64,000 nucleotides of DNA from Agromyces soli (GTDB lineage Bacteria; Actinomycetota; Actinomycetes; Actinomycetales; Microbacteriaceae). The notes under the pieces were generated by a model that searched no databases, had not been told where the DNA came from, and was given only the letters and a program-made list of their open reading frames with translations. The first letter of the stretch is position 1. Each line of letters opens with the position of its first letter. Positions 46,050 through 54,642 of the stretch are shown piece after piece. The stretch covers positions 2,356,001 through 2,420,000 of the forward strand of contig NZ_CP094533.1 in the NCBI RefSeq assembly GCF_022811605.1, in the 5' to 3' direction. The position numbers and the translations under genes were made by a program.

Positions 46050-46358
46050 TCAGGCCTTGGCGCCGGCGCCCGGGCGGGCCAGCCGCTCGAACAGCTCGGC
46101 GTCGTGGCGCTCGCGGCTCGGGCCGATCAGGAGGGCGGCGAGCGCCGAGACCACGCCGGCCGCGGCGAGCGAGGCCACCCAGATCCAGCCGCCGTCCCAC
46201 GGCCAGCCGAGCCAGGTGAGGCCGACCCAGACGACGGCCGCGACGGCGGTGCCGATCGCCGGGATCAGCGCGACGCCGTGCGTCGCCCGCCCGGGCAGCG
46301 AATACCGGGCCGCGAGGCCGAGGATCGCGCCGCCCAGGGCGACGAACAGGAGTTCCAT
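46050..46358 (-). CDS. Small membrane protein
   Basis: 102 residues with three hydrophobic helices (about 3-20, 28-52 and 57-79) and a basic C-terminus (SRERHDAELFERLARPGAG). There is no recognisable domain. It is one base from the stop of the DUF3107 gene upstream, so both probably share a transcript. The ATG at 46358 is overlapped by no strong ribosome site in view. Function unknown. Confidence 0.65.
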   Translation of the reverse strand: MELLFVALGGAILGLAARYSLPGRATHGVALIPAIGTAVAAVVWVGLTWLGWPWDGGWIWVASLAAAGVVSALAALLIGPSRERHDAELFERLARPGAGAKA

Positions 46359-46359
46359 G

Positions 46360-46584
46360 TCAGGCGACGAAGCCGACGCGACGCGACTCCTCGGAGCCGA
46401 TCTCGACGTAGGCCAGCGCAGCGCCGGGGATCACGTAGACCGTGCCCTTCTCGTCGCTGAGGCGCAGCGAAGGCGACTGCCCGGAGAGGGCCGCGGTGAC
46501 GGCCTGCTCGACCTCCGCCGCGGTCTGCGCGGCCTCGAAACCGAGTTCACGGGGGGAGTTCTGGATGCCGATGCGAACGTCCAC
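46360..46584 (-). CDS. DUF3107 domain protein
   Basis: Short conserved actinobacterial protein, 74 residues. VDVRIGIQNSPRELGFEA and the middle SDEKGTVYVIPGAALAYVEIG are typical of DUF3107, and the C-terminus RRVGFVA is near-invariant. Start at GTG 46584 with a GAAAGG site at suitable spacing. An in-frame earlier start has none. A -10-like TAGGGT lies about 30 bases upstream. It diverges from adnA. Function unknown. Confidence 0.85.
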   Translation of the reverse strand: MDVRIGIQNSPRELGFEAAQTAAEVEQAVTAALSGQSPSLRLSDEKGTVYVIPGAALAYVEIGSEESRRVGFVA

Positions 46585-46664
46585 TGTGCGCCTTTCTCGT
46601 CGTGCTCTCACCCTATGTCACCCGGCCTCGGCGGTGCTTCGCGTTCACTGTCGGCGGAACGGGT

Positions 46665-46670
46665 TAGCGT
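46665..46670 (+). promoter_or_regulatory. -10 box of a likely leaderless adnAB transcript
   Basis: TAGCGT is followed by ggccgc and ATG 46677. Confidence 0.45.
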
Positions 46671-46676
46671 GGCCGC

Positions 46677-49600
46677 ATGCCCCGCCCCGAAGCCCTCGTC
46701 GAGCAGCCCGCGCTCTTCACCGACGACACCTTCGCGGGGCTCGAGCTCGAGCACCTCGGCACCGAGCGGTCGGCCGCGGTGTTCGGTGCTCCCGGCTCGG
46801 GAAAGACGAGCCTCGCGATCGAACTGGTGGCCCGCCGGATCGAGGGCGGCTACGCGGCCGACGAGGTGCTCGCGCTCGCCGCGACGCGCACCACGGCGAG
46901 CCGCATGCGCGACCGCATCGCGGTCCGGCTCGGCGCGACCACCCGCGGCCCGCTGGCCCGCACCGCGAACTCCCTCGCGTTCCAGCTCGTGCGCGCCTTC
47001 ACCGGCGAGCCGGTGACGCTGCTCACCGGCGCCGAGCAGGACCAGATCATCGCCGAGCTGCTCGAAGCCGCCGAGGCCGACGGCGGCGGCCCGGAGTGGC
47101 CCTTCGAGACGCGGGTGCGCGCGCTCCGCGGTTTCCGCACCGAGCTCCGCGACCTCCTGATGCGTGCGGTCGAGGAGCACGTCGACGGCTCCGCACTCAT
47201 CCGCCTCGGGCGTGCGAGCGGGCGCCCCGAGTGGGTCGCCGCCGGCCGGTTCCTCGACGAGTACACCGAGGTGAAGGAGCAGCTGCGCGGCGGCCAGTTC
47301 GACTCGGCGGAGCTCGCGGCCTTCGCCGCGGCGATCGTGCAGCGCAGCATCCACGACGAGCGGGCGGCGGCGGCGCTCGGCACGCTGTCGCGACTGCGGC
47401 TCATCGTGGTCGACGACGCGCAGGAGGCGACGGCGGCCACGGCCGCGCTCCTCGCCGCCTTCGCGGCGCGCGGCACGCATGTCGTCGCACTCGGCGACCC
47501 CGATGTGGCGAGCAACGGATTCCGCGGCGGCCGCCCCGAGCTGCTCGGCACGCTCTCCGCGCTGCTCGGCGCTCCCGCCGACCGCATCGAGCTCCCGTCG
47601 GTGCACCGGGGGCGTCCGGAGCTGCGTCGGCTCGTCGCCTCGGTCACCGGGCACATCGGCGCGGCGCTCGGCGGCGGGCACCGGGCCGCGAGCGTCCCGG
47701 CCGACACGGCGCCCGCGCCCGATCCGCTCGCGCCGGTGCTCGGCATCGAGGCGGCGTCGCACGCGGGGGAGTGCCAGCAGATCGCGGCGCTGCTGCGCGA
47801 ACGCCACCTGCTCGACGGGGTGCCGTGGTCGCAGATGGCGGTGGTGCTGCGCTCCGGCGCCGACGCGCCGTCGTTCGAACGCGGGCTCGCACTGGCCGAC
47901 GTGCCGACCGCCGGGGCGCTCGTGCGCACCGCCCTGCGCGACGCGCCCGCGGCTGCGGCCCTGCTGCGCGCCGCCTCGCTCGTGCTCGAGCGCGAGCCGT
48001 TGACGCCCGAGCTCGCGGTCGAGCTGCTCACGGGCCCGCTCGGCCGGCTCGACCCGGTCGGGCTCCGTCGGCTGCGCCTCGCGCTCCGGCACGAGGAGCT
48101 GGCGGCAGGGGGCGACCGCACGGGCGACGAGCTGCTCGTCGACGCGCTCTCCGCGCCCGGCGGCTTCGAGACCGTCGACGCCGCTGCGGGCCGTCGCGCC
48201 GCCCGACTGGCCAGGCTGCTCGCGGCGGCGCGCACCCGGGTCGGCACCGGCTCGACGATCGAGGAGATCCTCTGGTCGCTCTGGGACCGCAGCGGCCTGG
48301 CCGAGGAGTGGGGGGCGCAGGCCGCCGGCACGGGGGTGCTGGCAGAAGAGGCGAACCGCGCGCTCGACGCGGTGGTGGCGCTGTTCTCGGCCGCGCAGCG
48401 CTTCGTCGAACGCACGCCGGGCGCCCCCGCGGTGCGCTTCGTCGACGAACAGTTCTCGAGCGAGCTGCCCGAGGACTCGCTCGCCCCGCAGCGTGCCGCC
48501 GAGTCCGTGTTCGTCGGCACCGCGCCGGCGCTCATCGGCCGTGACTTCGAGGTCGTCGTGATCGCCGGCCTCCAGGAGGGGGTGTGGCCGAACCTCCGGC
48601 CGCGCGGCACCCTGCTGCACGCGGCCCTGCTGCCCGCCGTCGCGGCGGCGGCCCGCGCGGGGGCGCCGATTCCCGCCCCGGATTCGACGGCCGACGCCCG
48701 CGCCGCGGTGCGCAGCGACGAGCTGCGCCTGTTCGCGCTCGCCGCGAGCCGGGCGACGCGGCAGCTCGTGCTGAGCTGCACGGCCAACGACGACGAGCAG
48801 CCCTCGATGCTCCTCGGCTACGCGGAGGAGCGGCTGTCGCCGCGACGACGGCCGTTGCACCTCCGCGGACTCGTCGGCGCGCTCCGCCGCGAAGCGGTCG
48901 CCGATCCGGGCGGCGAGGCGGCGCCGGCGCTCGCGCTGCTCGCCGAGGCCGGCGTGCCCGGGGCGCACCCGGAGGAGTGGTACGGCCTGCGCGCGCCGTC
49001 CAGCACGGCGCCGATCGTCGACCTCGACGCCGATCCCGAGGCTCGGGTGCCGGTGTCGCCGTCGCAGATCGACCGCGCCGAGGAGTCCCCGCTCGGCTGG
49101 TTCATCGATCGGGTCGCCTCGCCGCCCTCGGGGCTCGCCGCCTCGATCGGCACGATCGTGCACGCGGTCGTCGAGGAGGCGGGGGCGAGCGGCGAGACCG
49201 AGCTGGAGGCGCTCTGGTCCGGGGTCGAGGCGAGGCTCGAGGCGCTGCGTTTCGAGGCCGGCTGGGTGGCCGAGCGCGAACGCCGCGGCGCCAGGCGCAT
49301 GGTCGAGGGCGCCGCCGACTACCTCGGCCAGTTCGCCGACGACGCGAAGGTGCTGCTCGGCGCCGAGGGCCGCTTCACGCTCGAGCTCGGCCGGGTGCGC
49401 CTCAGCGGCACGATCGACCGCGTCGAGGCCTCGCCCGACGGCACGACCGTGATCGTCGACCTGAAGACGGGGCGCACGCCGCCGACCGCCGCCGAGACCG
49501 CGGCCCACCCGCAGCTCGCCGCCTACCAGCTCGCGGCCCGCCACGAGCAGGTGCCGAACCTCGGCAGGCTGGGCGGGGCGAAGCTCGTCTACCTCGCCCG

Positions 49601-49802
49601 CCCGCTGCGCGGCGCCGCCTACACCGAGCGCGCGCAGCAGCCCTTCGACGACGCCGACGAGCAGGCCTTCCGCGAGCGGCTCGACGCGGTCGCCGCCATC
49701 ATGAGCGGCGCGAGCTTCGAGTCGCCCGTCGAGATCGGGCCGCGATCGCGCTTCGGCGCCTGGCACTACCGGGTGCACCTCGTTCCGGCGGTGTCCGCAT
49801 GA
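46677..49802 (+). CDS. adnA: AdnA subunit of the AdnAB double-strand-break resection helicase-nuclease
   Basis: Partner of AdnB in the actinobacterial end-resection complex. 1041 residues. The UvrD-like motor is degenerate: Walker A GAPGSGKTS (K43) is intact, but motif II reads VVDDAQEAT (D246, D247) instead of DExx. In known AdnAB complexes the AdnA motor is dispensable. The C-terminal RecB-like nuclease has GTIDRVEA (D914) and VIVDLKTGR (D928, K930), so nuclease activity seems kept. It overlaps adnB by four bases (ATGA), and its likely leaderless promoter lies against the start. Confidence 0.9.
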   Translation: MPRPEALVEQPALFTDDTFAGLELEHLGTERSAAVFGAPGSGKTSLAIELVARRIEGGYAADEVLALAATRTTASRMRDRIAVRLGATTRGPLARTANSLAFQLVRAFTGEPVTLLTGAEQDQIIAELLEAAEADGGGPEWPFETRVRALRGFRTELRDLLMRAVEEHVDGSALIRLGRASGRPEWVAAGRFLDEYTEVKEQLRGGQFDSAELAAFAAAIVQRSIHDERAAAALGTLSRLRLIVVDDAQEATAATAALLAAFAARGTHVVALGDPDVASNGFRGGRPELLGTLSALLGAPADRIELPSVHRGRPELRRLVASVTGHIGAALGGGHRAASVPADTAPAPDPLAPVLGIEAASHAGECQQIAALLRERHLLDGVPWSQMAVVLRSGADAPSFERGLALADVPTAGALVRTALRDAPAAAALLRAASLVLEREPLTPELAVELLTGPLGRLDPVGLRRLRLALRHEELAAGGDRTGDELLVDALSAPGGFETVDAAAGRRAARLARLLAAARTRVGTGSTIEEILWSLWDRSGLAEEWGAQAAGTGVLAEEANRALDAVVALFSAAQRFVERTPGAPAVRFVDEQFSSELPEDSLAPQRAAESVFVGTAPALIGRDFEVVVIAGLQEGVWPNLRPRGTLLHAALLPAVAAAARAGAPIPAPDSTADARAAVRSDELRLFALAASRATRQLVLSCTANDDEQPSMLLGYAEERLSPRRRPLHLRGLVGALRREAVADPGGEAAPALALLAEAGVPGAHPEEWYGLRAPSSTAPIVDLDADPEARVPVSPSQIDRAEESPLGWFIDRVASPPSGLAASIGTIVHAVVEEAGASGETELEALWSGVEARLEALRFEAGWVAERERRGARRMVEGAADYLGQFADDAKVLLGAEGRFTLELGRVRLSGTIDRVEASPDGTTVIVDLKTGRTPPTAAETAAHPQLAAYQLAARHEQVPNLGRLGGAKLVYLARPLRGAAYTERAQQPFDDADEQAFRERLDAVAAIMSGASFESPVEIGPRSRFGAWHYRVHLVPAVSA

Positions 49803-52800
49803 TCGCCGCCGCAGAGATCGCGACCCGGCTCGGCCTGCACCCGCCGACCGAGGAGCAGCGCGCGGTCATCGAGGCCGATCCGCGAGGCCGCTCGCTCGTC
49901 GTCGCCGGTGCCGGCAGCGGCAAGACCGAGACCATGGCGAACCGGGTCGTGTGGCTCCTCGCGAACGGCCACGTGCAGGTGCCGGAGGTCCTCGGGCTCA
50001 CCTTCACCCGCAAGGCCGCGGGGGAGCTCGCCGAGCGCATCCGCGCGCGCATCGGACAGCTCGTGGCCGAGGGCATCGCCGAACTCGAGCTCGACCCCCT
50101 CGAGGCGGCGACGGTGTCGACGTACAACGCCTTCGCGAGCGCCATCTACCGCGAGCACGCCCTGCTGATCGGTCGTGAGCCCGACGCCGCGGTGCTGGGC
50201 GAGGCATCCGCCTGGCAGCTGGCCCGCTCGATCGTCGCGGCCGCCGCCGACCCTCGGCTCGTCGAGCTCGACGCCTCCCTCGACAAGGTGACCGGCGCCG
50301 TGCTCGGGCTGAGCCGAGCGCTCGGCGAGAACGTCGCCGACGCGCGCGATGTGCGGGCGATGGCGCGCGAGTTCCTCGGCATGGCCGACCTGCCGATCGG
50401 GGCGCCGCGCAAGCGCACCCCGTACGACTCCTTCGTGGCCGCGCTCGGTGCGGTGGACGCGCTGCCGCCGCTGCTCGAGCTCGCCGAGGCGTACGCCGAG
50501 GCGAAGCGGGCCCGCGGCTACGTCGAGTTCTCCGACCAGGTCTCGCTCGCCCTCGAGATCTGCACGGCGCACCCCGAGGTGGCAGTCGCCCACCGCGAGC
50601 GGTTCCGCACCGTGCTGCTCGACGAGTATCAAGACACGAGCGTCGTGCAGACCCGGCTGCTCGCCGCGCTGTTCCGCGGGCACTCGGTGATGGCGGTCGG
50701 CGACCCGGACCAGTCGATCTACGGCTGGCGCGGCGCGAGCGCCGCGAACCTGGCCCGCTTCGGCGGCGACTTCGCGGCCGAACGAGCCGAGGCACGCGCC
50801 GACGAGCGCGTCGAGCTGCGGCACGACGCGAGCGTCGACGGCCCCCGGCGCACGGGTGCGGGCGACGCCGTCGTCTACGATCTCTCCACGAGCTGGCGCA
50901 ATCCGCGCATCGTGCTCGACGCCGCGAACGCGATCATCGAGCCGCTCGACGGCGGCATCGACAAGGCCCCGCTCGCGGCCTCGCCGTTCGCCGGCGACGG
51001 CGTGCTCGACTGCGCCTGGGCCGAGACCATCGACGAAGAGGCCGAGCACATCGCCCGGTGGTTCGCCGAGCGCCTCGGGCACGCCGAGCCCGGTGACGCA
51101 GGCGCGTCATCGGGCGCCGCCCGCCAGCACCGAAGCGCCGCGGCAGCCGCCGCGCGCACGGGCGCCCTGCTCTGCCGCACCTTCGCGAACGTCGACGTGT
51201 TCACCGCCGCGCTGCGACGGCACGGGGTCCCCGTGCACGTCCTCGGCGTGGCCGGGCTCCTCGACCAGCCCGTCATCGCCGACCTCGTCAGCACCCTGCG
51301 CGTGCTGCACGACCCGACCGCCGGGGCTGAGCTCATCCGCGTGCTGGGCGGCGCCCGCTGGGCGATCGGCCCCGCCGACCTCTCCGCGCTCGCCGGCCTC
51401 GCGCGCTGGCTCGTCGACCGCGACCAGGCGATGCGGCGGCTCGACGACGGCGTGCGCGCGGGCCTGCGGGCCTCGATCGCGGCAGAGGAGTCCCCGTCGA
51501 TCGTCGATGCGCTCGACTTTCTGCTGTCCGCGCCCGACGACCACCGTGCGCTCGTCGCGTTCACGGCCGAGGGGCTCGCCCGCATGCGTCGCGCCGGCGC
51601 GCAGCTCCAGTCCCTGCGCCGGCGCGCGGGGCTCGGTCTCGTCGACTTCGTCAGCCTCGTGCAGCACGAGCTGCTCCTCGACATCGAAGTGGCCGCGAAC
51701 GCCGAGCAGCCGCTCGGTGCGCCGAGCCTCGAAGCCTTCGACGAACTGCTCGCCGGCTTCGTCGACGTCGCGGAGCACCCGAACCTCGGGGCCTTCCTCG
51801 GCTGGCTCACCGAGGCCGAGCAGCGCGATCGGCTCGCCCCGCGCCAGGACGAGCCGGAGCCGGGCGCCGTGCAGGTGCTGTCCATCCACGGGTCGAAGGG
51901 CCTCGAGTGGGACGTCGTCGCGATCCCGCGGCTCGTGACCGACGAGCTGCCGGGCAAGCCGCGCTCCGCGAAGGGCTGGCTCGCGTTCGGCGAGCTGCCG
52001 AACGAGTTCCGTGGCGACCGCGACGAGTTGCCCGAACTGATGTGGCGCGGCGTGCAGAGCCAGCTCGAGTTCGACGAGGCCGTGGCCGGCTTCGCCGAGG
52101 AGAACCGGCACCGCCACGCCGAGGAGGAGCGCCGGCTCGCCTACGTCGGGCTCACCCGCACGCGCGACGAGCTGCTGCTCACCGGCTCGTGGTGGGCCTC
52201 GCAGAAGCAGCCGCGGCAGCCGAGCGTGTTCCTCCGCGAGCTCGTCGCGCACGGGCTCCTGCCCGCCTCGGCGCTGCCAGACCGCCCCGAGTCCGACGAG
52301 AACCCCCGCGCGGTCGGCGAGGAACGGGTGAGCTGGCCCCTCGACCCGCTCGGTCGGCGTCGACTCGGGGTCGTGCGCGCCGCCGACGCCGTGCGGGCCG
52401 CCGCTGAGGGGCCGAGCGGCGCGGGCATCGGTCAGCGTCTCGGCGACCAGCTCCGGCTCCTGCTCGAGGAGCGGCGGCGTCGGATGGCCGGTCACGCGGC
52501 GCCCGAGATCCCGGCTCGCGTGCCGGCGTCGCGTTTCAAGGACTACGTCGACGACGCGGCCGCCGTCGCCGAGCAGCTGCGCCGGCCGATGCCGCAGCGG
52601 CCGTACCGCGCCACCCGGCTCGGCACGCTGTTCCACCGTTGGGTCGAGCATCGCTCGACCGGCGAGCTCGAGGCGAACGCCCTCGACTGGGCCGAGGGCG
52701 GCGCCAGTGACGAGCTGTTCGCCTGGTCGGAGTCCGAGCTCGGGGTGGAGTCCGAGCTCGGAGCGGAGTCCGGTATCGAATCGCGGTCCAGTGTCGAGTC

Positions 52801-53329
52801 GGGCTCCGGCGTCGCCCCGGCGCCTGCGTCCCCCGGCTCCGCCCTCATCGACGGCTCGGCCGCGCGGTTCGCCAAACTGCAGGCCACCTTCGAGGCGTCC
52901 GAGTGGGGCCAGCTGCGCCCGAGTGCGGTCGAGCTCGAACTGCATCTGCCGCTCGATGAGCACGTCTTCGTCTGCAAGCTCGACGCCGTCTACGAGATCG
53001 ACCCCGCGAGCGAGCTCGGCCGGCAGGGCCTTCGGCATCAGGTCGTCGACTGGAAGACCGGTCGAGCGCCGCAGGGCGAGCGCGAGCTCGAACTCCGGCA
53101 GACGCAGCTCGCGCTCTACCGGCTCGCCTACGCGAACTGGGCCGGGGTGCCGCCGGAGCAGATCGACGCCGTCTTCTACTACGTCGAGGACGACCGCCAG
53201 ATCCGGCCCGAACGGCTCTACGACGAAGCGGAGTTGCGGCGCGCCTGGTCGTCCGCGCTGCGCTCGGCGGAGTCGGCGAACGACGACTCGTCGCCGTCCG
53301 CAGCGTCGGCCGCCGTGCTGCCGCGCTGA
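49799..53329 (+). CDS. adnB: AdnB subunit of the AdnAB helicase-nuclease
   Basis: Lead motor of the complex. 1176 residues. Walker A AGAGSGKTET (K42), motif II LLDEYQDTS (D275, E276), GDPDQSIYGWRGA and later GSKGLEWDVV with TRTRDELLLTG are all canonical, unlike AdnA. The RecB-like nuclease shows GTLFHRWVEHR, KLDAVYE (D1062) and VVDWKTGRA (D1084, K1086). A low-complexity Ser/Glu/Gly stretch lies in residues about 977-1005 (see repeat at 52729). Its last 112 bases overlap the convergent kinase-like gene. Confidence 0.93.
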   Translation: MIAAAEIATRLGLHPPTEEQRAVIEADPRGRSLVVAGAGSGKTETMANRVVWLLANGHVQVPEVLGLTFTRKAAGELAERIRARIGQLVAEGIAELELDPLEAATVSTYNAFASAIYREHALLIGREPDAAVLGEASAWQLARSIVAAAADPRLVELDASLDKVTGAVLGLSRALGENVADARDVRAMAREFLGMADLPIGAPRKRTPYDSFVAALGAVDALPPLLELAEAYAEAKRARGYVEFSDQVSLALEICTAHPEVAVAHRERFRTVLLDEYQDTSVVQTRLLAALFRGHSVMAVGDPDQSIYGWRGASAANLARFGGDFAAERAEARADERVELRHDASVDGPRRTGAGDAVVYDLSTSWRNPRIVLDAANAIIEPLDGGIDKAPLAASPFAGDGVLDCAWAETIDEEAEHIARWFAERLGHAEPGDAGASSGAARQHRSAAAAAARTGALLCRTFANVDVFTAALRRHGVPVHVLGVAGLLDQPVIADLVSTLRVLHDPTAGAELIRVLGGARWAIGPADLSALAGLARWLVDRDQAMRRLDDGVRAGLRASIAAEESPSIVDALDFLLSAPDDHRALVAFTAEGLARMRRAGAQLQSLRRRAGLGLVDFVSLVQHELLLDIEVAANAEQPLGAPSLEAFDELLAGFVDVAEHPNLGAFLGWLTEAEQRDRLAPRQDEPEPGAVQVLSIHGSKGLEWDVVAIPRLVTDELPGKPRSAKGWLAFGELPNEFRGDRDELPELMWRGVQSQLEFDEAVAGFAEENRHRHAEEERRLAYVGLTRTRDELLLTGSWWASQKQPRQPSVFLRELVAHGLLPASALPDRPESDENPRAVGEERVSWPLDPLGRRRLGVVRAADAVRAAAEGPSGAGIGQRLGDQLRLLLEERRRRMAGHAAPEIPARVPASRFKDYVDDAAAVAEQLRRPMPQRPYRATRLGTLFHRWVEHRSTGELEANALDWAEGGASDELFAWSESELGVESELGAESGIESRSSVESGSGVAPAPASPGSALIDGSAARFAKLQATFEASEWGQLRPSAVELELHLPLDEHVFVCKLDAVYEIDPASELGRQGLRHQVVDWKTGRAPQGERELELRQTQLALYRLAYANWAGVPPEQIDAVFYYVEDDRQIRPERLYDEAELRRAWSSALRSAESANDDSSPSAASAAVLPR
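52729..52815 (+). repeat. Low-complexity repeat inside adnB nuclease region
   Basis: Degenerate repeats of gagtccgagctcggag-type units encode SESELG, ESELGA, ESGIES and similar short runs. It splits the RecB nuclease region between the HRWVEHR and KLDAVYE segments, probably as a surface loop. Confidence 0.7.
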
Positions 53330-54555
53330 GCCGGCTCGACTGCCGCCCCGGCATCGGGATCCCCGTCCGCGTCCGGGTCCGCATCCGCATCCGCATCGGG
53401 GTTCGCGGCCGAGGCCGGCGCAGCGTCGCCCCAATCGCTGAGGTCGAGCGGGATGGGCGCCGTCATCGAGGAATCCGTCTCCGCATCCGCCGCGCGGCGG
53501 CGGAGCGCCGAGAAGTCGTAGCTGTCCGTCAGCATCGCACCCGCGGGGTCGCGCTGCGCGTCGAGCTGCGGGGTGCGGTCGAGCATGCGCTCGACGTCGC
53601 CGACGGTCAGGATCGGACCCGTCTCCGGGGAGAGCGGCTCGCTCGAGCGGTCGTGCACGCTTTCGACGAGCGCATCGAGCATGCCGACGGCATCGGCGAT
53701 GGTCGCCTCGTCGCGCTGCTCGACGCCGTGCAGGAGCCAGCGGGCGAGCTCGAGTTCCCCGTACAGCAGGGCGCGCTGCGGGATGTGGGGGTCCGCGCCG
53801 CCCTCCCGGGCGAGCAGGTAGGTCTCGAGCGCCCGCTCGGCGGAGCCGCCGCGAGCGGTGAGCAGCCAGTGCAGGTCGACGGCCGGGTCGCCCTGGCCGA
53901 GCTCCGACCAGCCCACGATGCCGGTGACGGTGTCCTCGAGCGAGAGGAAGGAGTCCGCGCTGAGCTGCCCGTTCACGACCGTCGGCTGGAAGCGCCAGAG
54001 CGACTCGTCGTCGGTCGCCTCCTCCCAGCGGCGGAGCAGCGCCGCCGGCAGGTGGCCCGTGTCGGTCGCGCGCCCCACGAGCGACACGACCTCGTCGCGG
54101 ACCTCGCCGGGCGTGCGGCGGGTCAGGCCGGCCTCGCCGATGAAGCCGGTGGGCAGATTGTGCACGGCGGCGATGGCGAGGCCCACGGACTCGGCGATCG
54201 CGTCGGTGCCGGTGAGCTCGTCGGCCGTGCGGCCGAGCCCGGGCACGAAGGTGGTCACGACCCCGCGGGTGCCGTCGACCGGGGCCTGGCCGACGTACTC
54301 GGCCAACTCGAACGGCAGCATCGCGCGCACCCCTTCGGTGAGCGCATGCAGGGCGAGGAGGTCGGCCGACTGCTCGGTCTCGGCGCTCTGGTCGCGCGGC
54401 ACGCGGATGAGCAGCTCGCGGTCGTCGCTCGTGCGGAGCCGGACGGCATCGTACGAACCGCCGGAATTGCGGGTGTGCACCCGGACCGCGCGGACCTCGA
54501 GGCCGGGGACCGCCGCCGTCGCCAACGCGGCTAGAGTGAGTGGGGGTCTGGCCAT
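53218..54555 (-). CDS. Aminoglycoside/macrolide phosphotransferase-like kinase
   Basis: 445 residues. An N-lobe (VRLRTSDDRELLIRVP, E-x-x-SADLL) and a kinase-like catalytic loop (VVNGQLSADSFL, then VGWSELGQGDPAVDLHWLL in which the catalytic HxD is replaced and GDPAVDL carries the metal Asp) fit the APH fold. The first part of the loop is HGD-less, so activity is uncertain. After about residue 370 the tail is Asp/Ala-rich and crosses into antisense of adnB by 112 bases. ATG 54555 lies 7 bases after TAAGCT. The gene sits in the conserved adnAB-nudC-uvrD2 block. Confidence 0.75.
   Translation of the reverse strand: MARPPLTLAALATAAVPGLEVRAVRVHTRNSGGSYDAVRLRTSDDRELLIRVPRDQSAETEQSADLLALHALTEGVRAMLPFELAEYVGQAPVDGTRGVVTTFVPGLGRTADELTGTDAIAESVGLAIAAVHNLPTGFIGEAGLTRRTPGEVRDEVVSLVGRATDTGHLPAALLRRWEEATDDESLWRFQPTVVNGQLSADSFLSLEDTVTGIVGWSELGQGDPAVDLHWLLTARGGSAERALETYLLAREGGADPHIPQRALLYGELELARWLLHGVEQRDEATIADAVGMLDALVESVHDRSSEPLSPETGPILTVGDVERMLDRTPQLDAQRDPAGAMLTDSYDFSALRRRAADAETDSSMTAPIPLDLSDWGDAAPASAANPDADADADPDADGDPDAGAAVEPAQRGSTAADAADGDESSFADSAERSADDQARRNSASS
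53343..53412 (-). repeat. Asp/Ala codon repeat in the kinase-like gene tail
   Basis: Runs of gcatcc-type hexamers on the plus strand give alternating Asp-Ala/Asp-Pro on the minus strand (DADADADPDADGDPDAG). It is a likely source of length variation by slippage. Confidence 0.75.
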
Positions 54556-54562
54556 GGCACAC

Positions 54563-54568
54563 AGCTTA
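54563..54568 (-). promoter_or_regulatory. -10 box of the kinase-like gene
   Basis: TAAGCT on the minus strand, 7 bases before ATG 54555. It supports this start, which has no good ribosome site. Confidence 0.4.
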
Positions 54569-54642
54569 AGCAGCCGACGCCTGTGACCGGGCGACCGCCA
54601 CACCTTGCCGACGAGTCCGCGAGCGCCATGCGAAAGGTGGTC

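Noticed and set aside
46608-49778. A minus-strand frame of about 1056 codons opposite adnA
   Set aside because: Antisense shadow of adnA with Gly/Arg-rich translation and no recognisable fold.
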